Shown here: one piece after another, positions 15,958 through 24,988 of the stretch
How the letters are laid out: every line of letters starts with the position of its first letter
How positions within the stretch are numbered: position 1 is the first letter of the stretch
Assembly: GCF_002028545.1 (NCBI RefSeq)
Contig: NZ_MWPQ01000036.1
Coordinates: forward strand, 1-64,000
Direction of reading: 5' to 3'
Source of the DNA: Nitrobacter vulgaris
GTDB lineage: Bacteria > Pseudomonadota > Alphaproteobacteria > Rhizobiales > Xanthobacteraceae
Length of the DNA stretch: 64,000 bases
Translations under genes and position numbers: made by a program
The notes under the pieces: generated by a model
What the model was told of the DNA's origin: nothing
Databases searched by the model: none
What the model saw: the letters and a program-made list of their open reading frames with translations, nothing else

Positions 15958-16368
15958 TCAGCTGCTGACCTTGCCGGCATATTCCTCGTCGGTGACGTGC
16001 TCCATCCAGGTGACGGCACTTCCGTCAAGGGACTCATGCACCGCGATGTGGGTCATGGCGGCGGTCGGCGCGGCGCCGTGCCAGTGCTTTTCTCCCGGTG
16101 AGAACCATACTGTGTCGCCGGGGTGGATTTCGCGGATTGGTCCGCCCTCGGTCTGGACCAACCCGACGCCGGAAACCACGTATAGCGTCTGGCCGAGCGG
16201 ATGAGTGTGCCATGCCGTGCGCGCGCCCGGCTCGAACGCGACGTTCGCGGCGAGGACACGCGAGGGCGCGTTCGCGGTAGCGATGATCGGCTCGACCGAA
16301 ACCATGCCGGAGAAGTATTCCTTGGGTCCAGGTTTTGCCGGTCGCGACCCTGCTTGATGGATATCCAT
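15958..16368 (-). CDS. Cupin-domain protein
   Basis: A 136-residue protein. The ATG at 16368 has GGGAGG seven bases upstream. It is a single-domain cupin: [20 protein letters not shown] (first metal-binding motif with two His), [18 protein letters not shown] (second motif) and [20 protein letters not shown]. Proteins of this group resemble small cupin hydroxynitrile lyases and carboxymuconolactone-associated cupins; the substrate here is unknown. It is divergent from pxpB. Confidence 0.82.
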   Translation of the reverse strand: MDIHQAGSRPAKPGPKEYFSGMVSVEPIIATANAPSRVLAANVAFEPGARTAWHTHPLGQTLYVVSGVGLVQTEGGPIREIHPGDTVWFSPGEKHWHGAAPTAAMTHIAVHESLDGSAVTWMEHVTDEEYAGKVSS

Positions 16369-16559
16369 GGTGATCCTCCCTGAGTTGCCGCGCACGCGAC
16401 GGCGCTCTGAGCGCTGTCGTGCCTCTTCGCTGATTACAGCATCCTGTGAGCTCGCCATCAATAATTCATTGAATTTGCATACACTATTCTTGAGATTCCA
16501 CTCGGCATTCCTGAGCTTCCGCTTGGGGCCAACCGGGCTGGCGAACTTATTGATTGGTC

Positions 16560-17291
16560 ATGGACGCATCCTTGTCCCCGCCTCGCCTTCTGCCAAGCGG
16601 CGACGCCGCCATCACGGTGGAATTCGGCCGCAACATCGACGAGCAGACGAACCGTCGTGTGCTTGCACTTGATCGCGCGCTTTCAGACACGCCAATCGAC
16701 GGCGTTACGGAAACGGTGCCAACCTATCGATCGCTGCTTGTTCACTACGATCCCGTTCGGATCGGTTTCGAAGAACTTGGGGAACGCCTGTCGGCACTCG
16801 CGCGATTGCCCGTGCCTCCGACCACCCCGGCGCGGCGCTGGCGCATCCCCGTTGTCTATGGTGGCGAGAACGGCATCGATCTGGAAGATATCGCGAAGAC
16901 GTTGAACATCACGCCTGAGGATATCGTGGCGCGTCATGTCGCCGGCGACTATCGTGTCGCCATGATCGGATTTACGCCGGGTTGGTCCTATCTTAGTGGC
17001 CTCGACCGTTCGCTACAGATGCCACGGTTGCAGAACCCGCGCTTACTTACGCCTTCCGGTGCAGTTTCGATTGGCGGTTTTCAGACGGGTATCCAGTGCC
17101 TCGCTGGACCCAGCGGCTGGCGCCTGTTGGGACGAACCGCTGTGCGTACCTATCAGCTCCATCGCAATCCTGTTTTCCTGCTCGAACCGGGAGACGCCAT
17201 CACGTTTTATGCGGTCGACGGCAAGCAATTCGCGGAACAGGATCGCGCTGCCGAGCGCGGCGAGTTTGTCGCGCAGTTGGTGACTTCGTGA
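16560..17291 (+). CDS. pxpB: 5-oxoprolinase subunit PxpB
   Basis: A 243-residue protein, family KipI/PxpB. The ATG at 16560 is preferred over an in-frame TTG six bases earlier. Characteristic segments are LLPSGDAAITVEFGRNIDEQ, the long VAMIGFTPGWSYLSGLD loop, and NPRLLTPSGAVSIGGFQTGI. With PxpC and PxpA it forms the ATP-dependent prokaryotic 5-oxoprolinase that opens 5-oxoproline to glutamate. Its stop overlaps the pxpC start (GTGA at 17288-17291), so the two are translationally coupled. Confidence 0.92.
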   Translation: MDASLSPPRLLPSGDAAITVEFGRNIDEQTNRRVLALDRALSDTPIDGVTETVPTYRSLLVHYDPVRIGFEELGERLSALARLPVPPTTPARRWRIPVVYGGENGIDLEDIAKTLNITPEDIVARHVAGDYRVAMIGFTPGWSYLSGLDRSLQMPRLQNPRLLTPSGAVSIGGFQTGIQCLAGPSGWRLLGRTAVRTYQLHRNPVFLLEPGDAITFYAVDGKQFAEQDRAAERGEFVAQLVTS

Positions 17292-18325
17292 GCAAACTTG
17301 TTGTCACGGCGGCCGGGCCAGCGACCTCAGTTCAGGACGGCGGCCGCTATGGTGCGCAGCGCTATGGGTTGACGCCAAGCGGTGCAGCGGATCGCCTGGC
17401 ACTGGCTGCTGGTAACTGTCTGGTCGGCAATCTACCCTTTGCCGCTGCGGTTGAAATCGGCCCGTTCAGCACAAGCTTCGCGGTCCGCGAAGGCAAGGTG
17501 CGCATCGCGCTCACGGGCGCTGCGCGGGATGCTGAAGTTTCAGGCCGCTCGATTTCGTTCAACGAATCCTGCACGCTCGCTGATGGCGACAGCCTGATGC
17601 TCGCCGCTGCGCGCGATGGTACCTTCAGCTATCTCGCGATCGAAGGCGGAGTGAAGGGTGAGCCGATGTTTGGCAGCCTCGCCGTTCATGCACGCGCTGG
17701 CCTTGGCAGTCCGTTTCCGCGGCCGTTTCGGGCTGGCGACGTGCTCGATGTGGATGCGGCAAAGGCTGGGGTCGAGCACGGGATCGAACTTCCTTCTCAA
17801 GCCGATGGTCCGATCCGCGTCGTAATGGGTCCGCAAGACGATGAATTTGGCGAGGCTATAGAACTGTTTCTTGGCAGCGAGTGGAGAATCTCGGCGACGA
17901 GCGATCGCATGGGTTATCGCCTCGAAGGTCCCATCATCAAGCATCTTTACGGCCATAACATTGTCTCCGATGGCACCGTGAATGGCAGCATTCAGGTTCC
18001 CGGCAACGGACAACCGATCGTCCTGATGCCAGATCGCGGCACCAGCGGCGGCTATCCGAAAATCGCAACCGTCATTACAGCGGACCTCGGTCGCTTCGCC
18101 CAAATTCCCATGGGTCGCAGCTTTCGCTTCAAGGCGGTCACCATCGCCGAAGCACAGGCTGAAGCACGCGCGATGGCGCGCCTATTGCGGGCATTGCCCA
18201 ACCGTGTCTGTAAGGTGCGCAATACGGACATCAATGATGTGTTGCAAAATGCAAATATCGCCGGAACCGCGGTGAATGCATTCGACAGCGGGACGTGGCA
18301 GACTTGGCCGCCTTTGGAGCCATAA
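17288..18325 (+). CDS. pxpC: 5-oxoprolinase subunit PxpC
   Basis: A 345-residue biotin-dependent-carboxylase-like protein. The GTG at 17288 overlaps the pxpB stop and gives the family N terminus VSKLVVTAAGPATSVQDGGR, followed by YGLTPSGAADRLALAAGN. Further hallmarks are IRVVMGPQDDEF, ATSDRMGYRLEGP and the C-terminal GQPIVLMPDRGTSGGYPKIA. PxpB and PxpC form the ATP-using part that activates 5-oxoproline for PxpA. The frame extends upstream inside pxpB but that part is not expected to be translated. Confidence 0.92.
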   Translation: MSKLVVTAAGPATSVQDGGRYGAQRYGLTPSGAADRLALAAGNCLVGNLPFAAAVEIGPFSTSFAVREGKVRIALTGAARDAEVSGRSISFNESCTLADGDSLMLAAARDGTFSYLAIEGGVKGEPMFGSLAVHARAGLGSPFPRPFRAGDVLDVDAAKAGVEHGIELPSQADGPIRVVMGPQDDEFGEAIELFLGSEWRISATSDRMGYRLEGPIIKHLYGHNIVSDGTVNGSIQVPGNGQPIVLMPDRGTSGGYPKIATVITADLGRFAQIPMGRSFRFKAVTIAEAQAEARAMARLLRALPNRVCKVRNTDINDVLQNANIAGTAVNAFDSGTWQTWPPLEP

Positions 18326-18355
18326 CGGGTTCTCACTCCTCGTATCGGACGAACC

Positions 18356-19123
18356 ATGACGATCGACCTCAACTGCGATCTCGGCGAAAGCTTCGGCGTT
18401 TGGCCGATGGGCGATGATGCTGCAATGATCGAGCTTGCGACGTCTGTTAACATCGCCTGCGGCTTCCACGCCGGCGATGCGGACACAATGAAGACGACTG
18501 TCGATCTCGCCAAAACACACGGCGTCAGCATAGGCGCGCACCCTGGCTATCGCGATCTGCACGGCTTCGGGCGACGGCCGATCGTCGGTCTTACGTCGAG
18601 GGAAATCGAAAACCTCGTCGCTTACCAGATCGGCGCGCTCCAGGCGATCGCCACCATGGCCGGCCACAGGGTCACGCATGTGAAGGCGCATGGCGCGCTG
18701 TCCAACGTGGCTTGCGAGGACGACACGACCGCGCGCGCGATCGCCTCCGCGATCAAGGCGGTCGACTCCGATCTCGTCTTCGTGGTGCTTGCGAACTCGC
18801 GTCTCGTTAGGGCCGGCGAGGCTGCCGGTCTGCCGATGGTGCATGAAGTGTTCGCCGACCGTGCCTACGAAGACGACGGATCGCTGGTGTCGCGGCGCAA
18901 GCCGGGTGCGGTGCTGCATAACGCGGACGATATCGCTCGCCGCGTTGTGAGAATGCTTCAATCCGGAGAGGTTATTTCAATCACCGGCAAGACGATCAAG
19001 ATGCGCATGGACACCGTCTGCATTCATGGCGATACGCCGGGTGCGGTCAATATCGCGCGTTCATTGCGCAAAGCGCTCAAAGACAACGGCATCGCGGTCG
19101 CGCCGTTCAGGGCAATGAAATAA
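18356..19123 (+). CDS. pxpA: 5-oxoprolinase subunit PxpA (LamB/YcsF family)
   Basis: A 255-residue protein. The N terminus [20 protein letters not shown] and the metal-site segment [14 protein letters not shown], then [16 protein letters not shown], are diagnostic for LamB/YcsF proteins. [12 protein letters not shown] and [12 protein letters not shown]-like segments ([12 protein letters not shown]) follow. It completes the pxpBCA set, 30 bases after pxpC, in one operon. The complex salvages 5-oxoproline formed from glutamine, glutathione or protein N termini. Confidence 0.93.
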   Translation: MTIDLNCDLGESFGVWPMGDDAAMIELATSVNIACGFHAGDADTMKTTVDLAKTHGVSIGAHPGYRDLHGFGRRPIVGLTSREIENLVAYQIGALQAIATMAGHRVTHVKAHGALSNVACEDDTTARAIASAIKAVDSDLVFVVLANSRLVRAGEAAGLPMVHEVFADRAYEDDGSLVSRRKPGAVLHNADDIARRVVRMLQSGEVISITGKTIKMRMDTVCIHGDTPGAVNIARSLRKALKDNGIAVAPFRAMK

Positions 19124-19131
19124 TAGCTCCG

Positions 19132-19278
19132 TCAGAACGGATGGACAGCGAGCGAGCCGAATACCACTGCGGCGATCAGGGCGAGCGAGCCATAGAGTGC
19201 AAGTGTCTGGAGCCGTAACACGGTTCGCTCATTCAGGCTACGGGCGCTAACGTTCAGGCGGTCAGATCGTTGTTGCAT
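19132..19278 (-). CDS. Small single-pass membrane protein
   Basis: A 48-residue frame starting at the ATG at 19278, with CCGGAGGG about six bases upstream. It starts MQQRSDRLNVSARSLNERTV and ends with one predicted transmembrane helix (LALYGSLALIAAVVFGSLAV). It sits convergent to pxpA in the gap before the oxidoreductase gene. No family is recognised, but the ribosome-binding site and topology favour a real gene. Confidence 0.5.
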   Translation of the reverse strand: MQQRSDRLNVSARSLNERTVLRLQTLALYGSLALIAAVVFGSLAVHPF

Positions 19279-19463
19279 CTTCGGCCCTCCGGCTCAACAC
19301 GGGCTAACAATGAACGACGGTTCCCATCAGAGGCAAGGTAGTAGAGGAAAATAACGATACGATTCTTCAAAACGCGGCATATCCAGACAGAAATTCTCCC
19401 CTCCCCGTTGTACGAAAAATTCAATTCGCGGGTGGTCCAGATGCTGCGCTGCGAGACGTGCTT

Positions 19464-20438
19464 TTACGGCTTGAGGATTATGGCTCCTGTCGTCCGGCGA
19501 CTTTCCAGCTCCGTTTGAGCTTTCGCCGCGTCCTTCAGTGCGTAGGCATGATTGATCTGAATGTGCAGCTTGCCATTGATGACGGCGGCGAACAGCGTAT
19601 CGGCGCCTTCAAGAAGCTCACTGCGCGTCGCCACATAGTCGTTCAGCTTCGGACGCGTGGCAAACAGTGAGCCATGATTGGAAAGTTCGGCCAATGCAAA
19701 CGGCGGCACCCGACCTGAAGCGTTGCCGAAACTGACGAATAGTCCGCGCGGCCGCAAGCAGGATAGCGAGCCTGGAAACGTGGCCTTGCCGACGCCGTCG
19801 TAGACCACGTCGCACAATTCGTTGCGGCTGATCTGTTTGACGCGCGCGACAAAATCCTCCTCCTCGTAGAGGATGACGTGATCGCAGCCATTGGCCAGCG
19901 CGAGGTCCGCCTTGGCCTTCGACCCTACGGTGCCGATGACATTCGCGCCAAGCGCCTTCGCCCACTGGCAGGCGAGAAGCCCGATGCCGCCCGCCGCGGC
20001 ATGGATCAGCACACGATGACCGTGCTCGACCTTGAAGGTCTTGTGCAGGAGATACCAGACCGTCAGCCCCTTAAGCATCAGCACCGCGCCCTGCTCGTAG
20101 GTGATGTGGTCGGGCAGTTTAACCAGCTTGTCCGCCGGGATATTGCGGTCGGTCGCATAACCGCCAAGATCAAAATAGTAAGCGACGCGGTCACCGGGAT
20201 GAAAATTGGTGACCCCCGGTCCAACGGAGACGACTTCGCCAGCCGCTTCATTGCCGATGATAAACGGCGTAGCCGGCATCTTGTAGAGCCCGCTGCGATA
20301 GTACACGTCGATGAAATTCAGGCCGATCGCATGTTGTTTGATGCGAACCTCGCCTTGTTCCGGCGCGGGTAAGTCCACGGCCTCATAGACAAGCGCCTCG
20401 GGACCGCCGACCTGATGAACGCGTACCGCCCTGGTCAT
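19464..20438 (-). CDS. NADPH:quinone oxidoreductase (zinc-free MDR family)
   Basis: A 324-residue protein from the ATG at 20438 (MTRAVRVHQVGGPEALVYEA); upstream in-frame sequence is not family-like. The catalytic GroES-like half has HAIGLNFIDVYYRSGLY and FIIGNEAAGEVVSVGPGV. The Rossmann half has VLIHAAAGGIGLLACQWAKA and VVYDGVGKATFPGSL. No structural zinc cysteines are present, as in QOR/crystallin enzymes that reduce quinones with NADPH in the cytosol. It is transcribed alone, in the same direction as terC upstream. Confidence 0.9.
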   Translation of the reverse strand: MTRAVRVHQVGGPEALVYEAVDLPAPEQGEVRIKQHAIGLNFIDVYYRSGLYKMPATPFIIGNEAAGEVVSVGPGVTNFHPGDRVAYYFDLGGYATDRNIPADKLVKLPDHITYEQGAVLMLKGLTVWYLLHKTFKVEHGHRVLIHAAAGGIGLLACQWAKALGANVIGTVGSKAKADLALANGCDHVILYEEEDFVARVKQISRNELCDVVYDGVGKATFPGSLSCLRPRGLFVSFGNASGRVPPFALAELSNHGSLFATRPKLNDYVATRSELLEGADTLFAAVINGKLHIQINHAYALKDAAKAQTELESRRTTGAIILKP

Positions 20439-20517
20439 CGTCCCTCTCCCTGCCTTTTGCATCAAGAGCGAAAGACATTGGACTGATGTTGTCAACCAGC
20501 GAAACGCCTCCAGGAAC

Positions 20518-21243
20518 TCAGCCGCCCGTCTTCTCGCGATTGCGCCTCGCGAGCACGTTGAACATTTCCACCGCCGCGGAGAAAGCCATCGCAAAGTAGA
20601 TATAGGCGCGCGGGATGTGGAAATGAAATCCGTCGGCCACGAGCGCGACCCCGATCAGCACCAGAAACGCCAGCGCCAGCATCTTGGTTGTTGGGTGTTT
20701 GCTGACAAACCGGGAAACCGGTCCCGACGCCAGGTACATGACGAAACATGCGATGATGACGGCTGCGATCATGATCTCGAGATCTTTCGCCATGCCGATC
20801 GCGGTGATGATGGAGTCAAGAGAAAACACCAGATCGATGATAATGATCTGCACGATGACCCAAAAAAACGCGCGTGGTTTCGGCGCTTCGCGCACCTCGT
20901 GTTCTCGAACTTCCACCTCTCCATGAATCTCGTGCGTGGCCTTGGCGATCAGGAACAAGCCGCCGCCGACCAGGATGATGTCGCGCCAGGAAAATGCGAA
21001 GTCTTGCACCGTTAGCACCGGCTCGGTCAGGCCGATCAGCCAGACCAGAACGGTCAGTAGAGCAATGCGGAAGATCACCGCCAGCGCCAGGCCGATCTGG
21101 CGCGCGCGCTTTGCCTGCTTGGGCGGAATACGCGAAACGATCACCGACAGGAAAATGACATTGTCGATGCCCAACACGATCTCGAGCACAGTCAGCGTCA
21201 ACAGTGCAGCCCATGCTTCGGGGCTGGTCAGCAGTTCAATCAT
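20518..21243 (-). CDS. TerC-family integral membrane protein
   Basis: A 241-residue protein. The ATG at 21243 is used rather than the TTG at 21246. About seven transmembrane helices are predicted, with the family motifs EIVLGIDNVIFL near the N terminus and IDLVFSLDSIITAIGMA in the middle. TerC/Alx-type proteins are linked to manganese export and loading of exported proteins. It overlaps the end of pcs by eight bases, so the two are likely one operon. Confidence 0.88.
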   Translation of the reverse strand: MIELLTSPEAWAALLTLTVLEIVLGIDNVIFLSVIVSRIPPKQAKRARQIGLALAVIFRIALLTVLVWLIGLTEPVLTVQDFAFSWRDIILVGGGLFLIAKATHEIHGEVEVREHEVREAPKPRAFFWVIVQIIIIDLVFSLDSIITAIGMAKDLEIMIAAVIIACFVMYLASGPVSRFVSKHPTTKMLALAFLVLIGVALVADGFHFHIPRAYIYFAMAFSAAVEMFNVLARRNREKTGG

Positions 21244-21973
21244 CAATTTCTGGCCTCAGGAGACGGATCACGGCATCGCCACAGACGATGTAGAGCGCAA
21301 TGGCGCAAAGCACGGCGGTGACCGGCATTGCCACATTGAAATCGTTGGCAATGGTCATCATCGCAAGCGCAGCCCATACAGCGATCAGCGACAGATTGAA
21401 ACCGCGAAACCGCTTCACCCGTACCGGATGTAATACCTTGAAGGGAACGAAAGTCAGTACGATAAGCGCAGCGATGGCGAACGCCGACGCCGCCGGCGAT
21501 GGACGCAGCAGAAACAGATAAAACGCCGCGGCATTCCAGAGCGCCGGAAAGCCGCGAAAGTGGTTGTCCTCTGTCTTCATTCGGCGATCGGAAAAATAGA
21601 GTGCGCTGCTGATCACAATGCCTACACCCAGCAACGGTGCGGCGAGCGGAAGCAGCAGGCCGCTCGCGGTAATGGCATAGGCCGGAACGAATACGTAAGT
21701 GAGGAAGTCGACAACCAGATCCAGGGTTTCTCCGGACCAGTTTGGCTGCATTGCTTCGACATTCAGCCGCCGCGCCATCGGCCCATCCAGGCCATCGATC
21801 AGGAGCGCGAGACCAAGCCAAGTAAACACGGCTGTCCAGTGCTCTCGCACCGCTTCCAGCATGGCGAGCAGCGCAATTCCGGCCCCACTAGCTGTGAAGA
21901 CATGGACGAACAGCGCGGCAGCGCGCGACGTTCCGGGTCCGGGTGGCGGGGCCTGCCGGCTTGGTTGGCTCAT
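21236..21973 (-). CDS. pcs: Phosphatidylcholine synthase
   Basis: A 245-residue membrane protein that condenses choline directly with CDP-diacylglycerol. The modified CDP-alcohol phosphotransferase motif is intact: DGPMAR at 63-68, Gly81, Asp85 and Asp89, with the twelve-residue spacing typical of Pcs rather than the eight of other family members. Eight hydrophobic helices are predicted. The ATG at 21973 is preferred over the upstream GTG at 21979. Pcs is restricted to a few bacterial groups, including rhizobia and relatives, and supports the taxonomic placement. Confidence 0.92.
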   Translation of the reverse strand: MSQPSRQAPPPGPGTSRAAALFVHVFTASGAGIALLAMLEAVREHWTAVFTWLGLALLIDGLDGPMARRLNVEAMQPNWSGETLDLVVDFLTYVFVPAYAITASGLLLPLAAPLLGVGIVISSALYFSDRRMKTEDNHFRGFPALWNAAAFYLFLLRPSPAASAFAIAALIVLTFVPFKVLHPVRVKRFRGFNLSLIAVWAALAMMTIANDFNVAMPVTAVLCAIALYIVCGDAVIRLLRPEIDD

Positions 21974-22123
21974 TTGCACATCTTGCTATCAGGAATCGGA
22001 CCGGTTTGTATAATGGTCGTTGCGGCGTTCCGCCGCGCGAGCGATTGGAAACGACTCCTGCTGGCTACGGCAATGCTCGTCTGCGGGCTTGAAAATGTCG
22101 CTGCGAATGCCGATTGTTGATCC

Positions 22124-23350
22124 ATGAATGAGAGTACGAAACCGGTTGCGATCTTTGATGTCGCGGTGGTGGGTGGGGGGCCTGCCGGATTGGCTGCCGC
22201 GATCGCCCTCTCCCGTGCAGGTGCACGGACGGCGCTGATCGCGCGGCGCGTTGGCTATGGCGATAATCGGACGACGGCCCTGCTCGGCGGTTCCGTCGAT
22301 CTTTTGCGGCAGCTTGACGTATGGCCCCGCTGCGAGGCCGATGCCGCCGCGCTCCGTGTCATGCGGCTCGTCGACGATACCCGGCGTCTTATCCGGGCTC
22401 CGGAGGTGCGTTTCTCCTCCGACGAGATCGGGCTCGATGCGTTCGGCTATAACATTGAAAACCGCACGCTGATGGCCGCCATGGAGGCGCGAGCCGTGGA
22501 AGCGGAAAACCTCACGCGGATCGACGGCGAGGCCGAGCACGTCACGCCGGACGATACTGTCGTCACCATCGCAACCCGGCAGGGAGAGACGTTAACCGCT
22601 CGTCTGGCTATCGGCGCCGATGGGCGGCAGTCGCTCTGCCGCAAGGCTGCGGGCATCGGCGTCACACGTCGCGCGCTCGATCAGGCTGCATTGACGTTCA
22701 ACGTTGCGCACAGCCGGCCGCACAAGAACATTTCCACCGAATTTCACACGCCGCATGGCCCCTGCGTTTTCGTGCCGTTGCCCGGAGACCGCTCCAGCGT
22801 CGTCTGGGTCGCCTCTCCGAAGGAGGCGGCACGGCTCGCTGCGCTAACCGACGACGAGTTGGTCGAAGCCGCCGAACGGCAATCGCATTCGATCCTGGGA
22901 CGGCTTCAGGTCGGCCAAGGGCGGAGTGTGTTTCCGCTAGGGATCGAGCAACCAGCGCGCTTTGCAAGCAACCGCATTGTACTGGTTGGCGAAGCCGCCC
23001 ATGTACTACCGCCGATCGGCGCGCAGGGGCTGAACCTGGGCCTGCGTGATGCCGCCGATATCGCAGACGTTGTCCGCGACGCTCTCTCTTCCGGAAAGGA
23101 TCCGGGTGCATCTCAGACTCTTGCGCGATTTGAAACGGCGCGGCGCAGCGACGTCCTAAGCCGGTCGTTCGCGATCGACATGGCAAATCGGTCGCTGCTG
23201 AGCGATTTCCTGCCGATCCAGACTGCACGCGCGCTCGGGCTGCACCTGATCAGCAAGGTCGGCCCGCTCCGGCGCCTTGCCATGCGCGAAGGTCTTTCGC
23301 CGTCGTGGCGGCAACGTCCATACGGAGAAACCGGATTTGGCTCAGCTTGA
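22124..23350 (+). CDS. UbiH/COQ6-family FAD-dependent hydroxylase
   Basis: A 408-residue flavoprotein. The N-terminal dinucleotide fold is FDVAVVGGGPAGLAAAIALS (11-30), with the second flavin motif IVLVGEAAHVLPPIGAQGLN and then GLRDAADIADVV. This is the family that adds hydroxyl groups to the ubiquinone ring using FAD, NAD(P)H and O2. Which position it modifies cannot be told from sequence. It is divergent from pcs-terC; the 150-base gap has no other clear gene. Confidence 0.88.
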   Translation: MNESTKPVAIFDVAVVGGGPAGLAAAIALSRAGARTALIARRVGYGDNRTTALLGGSVDLLRQLDVWPRCEADAAALRVMRLVDDTRRLIRAPEVRFSSDEIGLDAFGYNIENRTLMAAMEARAVEAENLTRIDGEAEHVTPDDTVVTIATRQGETLTARLAIGADGRQSLCRKAAGIGVTRRALDQAALTFNVAHSRPHKNISTEFHTPHGPCVFVPLPGDRSSVVWVASPKEAARLAALTDDELVEAAERQSHSILGRLQVGQGRSVFPLGIEQPARFASNRIVLVGEAAHVLPPIGAQGLNLGLRDAADIADVVRDALSSGKDPGASQTLARFETARRSDVLSRSFAIDMANRSLLSDFLPIQTARALGLHLISKVGPLRRLAMREGLSPSWRQRPYGETGFGSA

Positions 23351-23440
23351 ACGGCCGCCTCGGCCGTCCCGGTTAGCGGAACCCAATTCACTCGGTTTTG
23401 CCTCTAGCTTAGGCCGCAATCCTGGTCTATTCGACCAAGG

Positions 23441-23773
23441 ATGATGAAAGCGCGTATCGCCAAATTCCAGATCGGCCAAATCGTTCGCCATCGGATTTTT
23501 TCGTTTCGTGGCGTGATCTTCGATATCGATCCGGTCTTCAACAACACGGAAGAATGGTGGCTCTCGATCCCGGAGAATGTCCGGCCGCACAAGGACCAGC
23601 CGTTCTACCATCTGCTTGCCGAGAATGCGGATTCCGAATACGTGGCTTATGTGTCCGAGCAGAACCTTCTGCCAGACGATTCCGGTGAACCAATTCGGCA
23701 TTCGCAGGTCACAGAAATTTTCGTCAAGGACAAGTCCGGGGGCTATCGCCCTCGCAACCCGTCCCTGAACTGA
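23441..23773 (+). CDS. hspQ: HspQ heat-shock/protease-specificity factor
   Basis: A 110-residue protein beginning MMKARIAKFQIGQIVRHRIF. The core FRGVIFDIDPVFNNTEEWWL and RPHKDQPFYHLLAENADSEY, then VAYVSEQNLL, is characteristic of HspQ/YccV hemimethylated-DNA-binding-fold proteins. HspQ modulates Lon protease substrate choice and binds DnaA variants in enterobacteria; in this group the role is less studied. A second ATG is directly adjacent at 23444. A strong bidirectional terminator follows. Confidence 0.9.
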   Translation: MMKARIAKFQIGQIVRHRIFSFRGVIFDIDPVFNNTEEWWLSIPENVRPHKDQPFYHLLAENADSEYVAYVSEQNLLPDDSGEPIRHSQVTEIFVKDKSGGYRPRNPSLN

Positions 23774-23792
23774 GGGCGTAGTTACTCGTCAA

Positions 23793-23826
23793 CAAAAAAA
23801 AAGCGCTCCGCGAGGAGCGCTTTTTC
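23793..23826. terminator. Bidirectional Rho-independent terminator between hspQ and the IalB gene
   Basis: AAGCGCTCC (23801-23809) and GGAGCGCTT (23814-23822) form a perfect 9-bp stem with a GCGA loop. A run of A precedes and TTTTT follows, so it can terminate both convergent genes. Confidence 0.92.
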
Positions 23827-23846
23827 ATTTGCGTGTTTGAAAAAAT

Positions 23847-24620
23847 CTATTGCTTGGCGGTAGGTGCGCCGGCGCTCTGCTGAGTAGCTTCGAGCTTCGC
23901 GCGTGCCTCAGCGGCTCGCTTTTGCAGTTCTTCCTGGAGTTTCTTCTGGGTCTCCTCGAACACCTTGGGGTCGGTCGGCGGGCCGTCATAGGCCTTCGCG
24001 AATTCAGCGAGCGGCAGCGGCAGCGTCAGCGGAGCCCCGTTGGAATTGATCGCCTGCACAATCAGGTTCTGGCCCTTCTTCATGTGGCCGAGCATATCCG
24101 CTGTCAGTTCATAATCAGACATGCAGCCGTTGGTGAAGCAGATCACGTAAGGGCTCTGCTGCGGCGGATTACTGTCGATAATGATCCGCGTTCCGTGGAC
24201 CAGTTGCATCCCGAGCGGCAGCGTCACGCGAAGAATCTTCTTCGGCTCGCCTTCGGGCTCGATGATGACCGCTGCGATCACAGGTTGGCCGGATTCGATC
24301 CGTCCATCCTTGCCGGTGAAACACACCTGCTTGGCCTTCTCGTCCTTCCCCTTCAGGCAGAACTTGGTCCAGGGCGCATAGATCAGCTGTACCTGCTGGT
24401 CGGCTGGCGCTGCCTGAGTCGCCGGCGCTGCCTGAGTTGCTGGCGCCGCCTGAGTCGCTGGCGCTCCCTTTGCGGCCCCCGGTTTGCCTTTGGATGAGGC
24501 GGGCGCTTGCTGAGCGAAAGCGTCCGACACAAATGGAGCGGCTACGAGCGTCACCGCGGCGAACAAGGCAAAGGCCCGTCCGCGAGGCAAAGCGGACGCG
24601 GTCAAGAGACGAAAATTCAT
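23847..24620 (-). CDS. Invasion-associated locus B (IalB) family periplasmic protein
   Basis: A 257-residue protein. The ATG at 24620 starts a long signal peptide (AFALFAAVTLVAAPFVSDAF, cleaved near AFA-QQ). A low-complexity Ala/Pro/Gln linker with three copies of APATQA follows, then the IalB domain: IYAPWTKFCLKG, QVCFTGKDGRIESGQPV, LRVTLPLGMQLVHGTRIIID and PYVICFTNGCMSDYELTADM. The four cysteines of the domain are conserved. The C terminus is a charged coiled-coil-like stretch. The family was named from a Bartonella invasion locus, but is common in free-living relatives, where its role is unknown. Confidence 0.88.
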   Translation of the reverse strand: MNFRLLTASALPRGRAFALFAAVTLVAAPFVSDAFAQQAPASSKGKPGAAKGAPATQAAPATQAAPATQAAPADQQVQLIYAPWTKFCLKGKDEKAKQVCFTGKDGRIESGQPVIAAVIIEPEGEPKKILRVTLPLGMQLVHGTRIIIDSNPPQQSPYVICFTNGCMSDYELTADMLGHMKKGQNLIVQAINSNGAPLTLPLPLAEFAKAYDGPPTDPKVFEETQKKLQEELQKRAAEARAKLEATQQSAGAPTAKQ

Positions 24621-24652
24621 TGCGGAAAACCCTTTCCTGAACGCCAGCGGTC

Positions 24653-24707
24653 TCGATTCTAACATTCGCATTTCGTTTCAGCGAGCCTTACGAATGTTTA
24701 GAATCGA
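24653..24707. promoter_or_regulatory. Long inverted repeat in the divergent IalB/YejA-like promoter region
   Basis: TCGATTCTAACATTCG (24653-24668) and CGAATGTTTAGAATCGA (24691-24707) are reverse complements apart from one bulged A, with 22 bases between. It begins 33 bases upstream of the IalB-family start. The whole 24621-24988 gap holds no gene; it also has a GC hairpin (CCCGCCC 24807-24813 with GGGCGGG 24819-24825) without a T-tract. The repeat could be an operator or an RNA hairpin in the leader. Confidence 0.4.
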
Positions 24708-24988
24708 AGGACCGCTTGCAACCCAATTGCTGGTGGAGTTTCGAATTCGACATTCGCGTTCCCGACGCGGTCGGCTGGCGAAAATATCGAATTCACTCCA
24801 CTAGGACCCGCCCCCGAAGGGCGGGCGTCGGCGCAGACCATTCGGCGGCTGTCTCTTAGTGAAATGAGGCGGTTACGTGACGGTTCGCACTATCATGGAC
24901 AATTGCCCGCCTTCAATACTAGGGCGCATAAAAAGATCAATGGCAACATACGTTTTTTGACATCCCTTCAAACCGCGTCGCGGCGGTT

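Noticed and set aside
22013-22120. 35-residue open frame before the UbiH-type gene
   Set aside because: No ribosome-binding site or domain; it ends just before the next start and is more likely leader sequence.
24845-24860. CTGTCTCTTA resembling the end of a Tn5-type mosaic end
   Set aside because: Only ten bases match and no second end or transposase is present.
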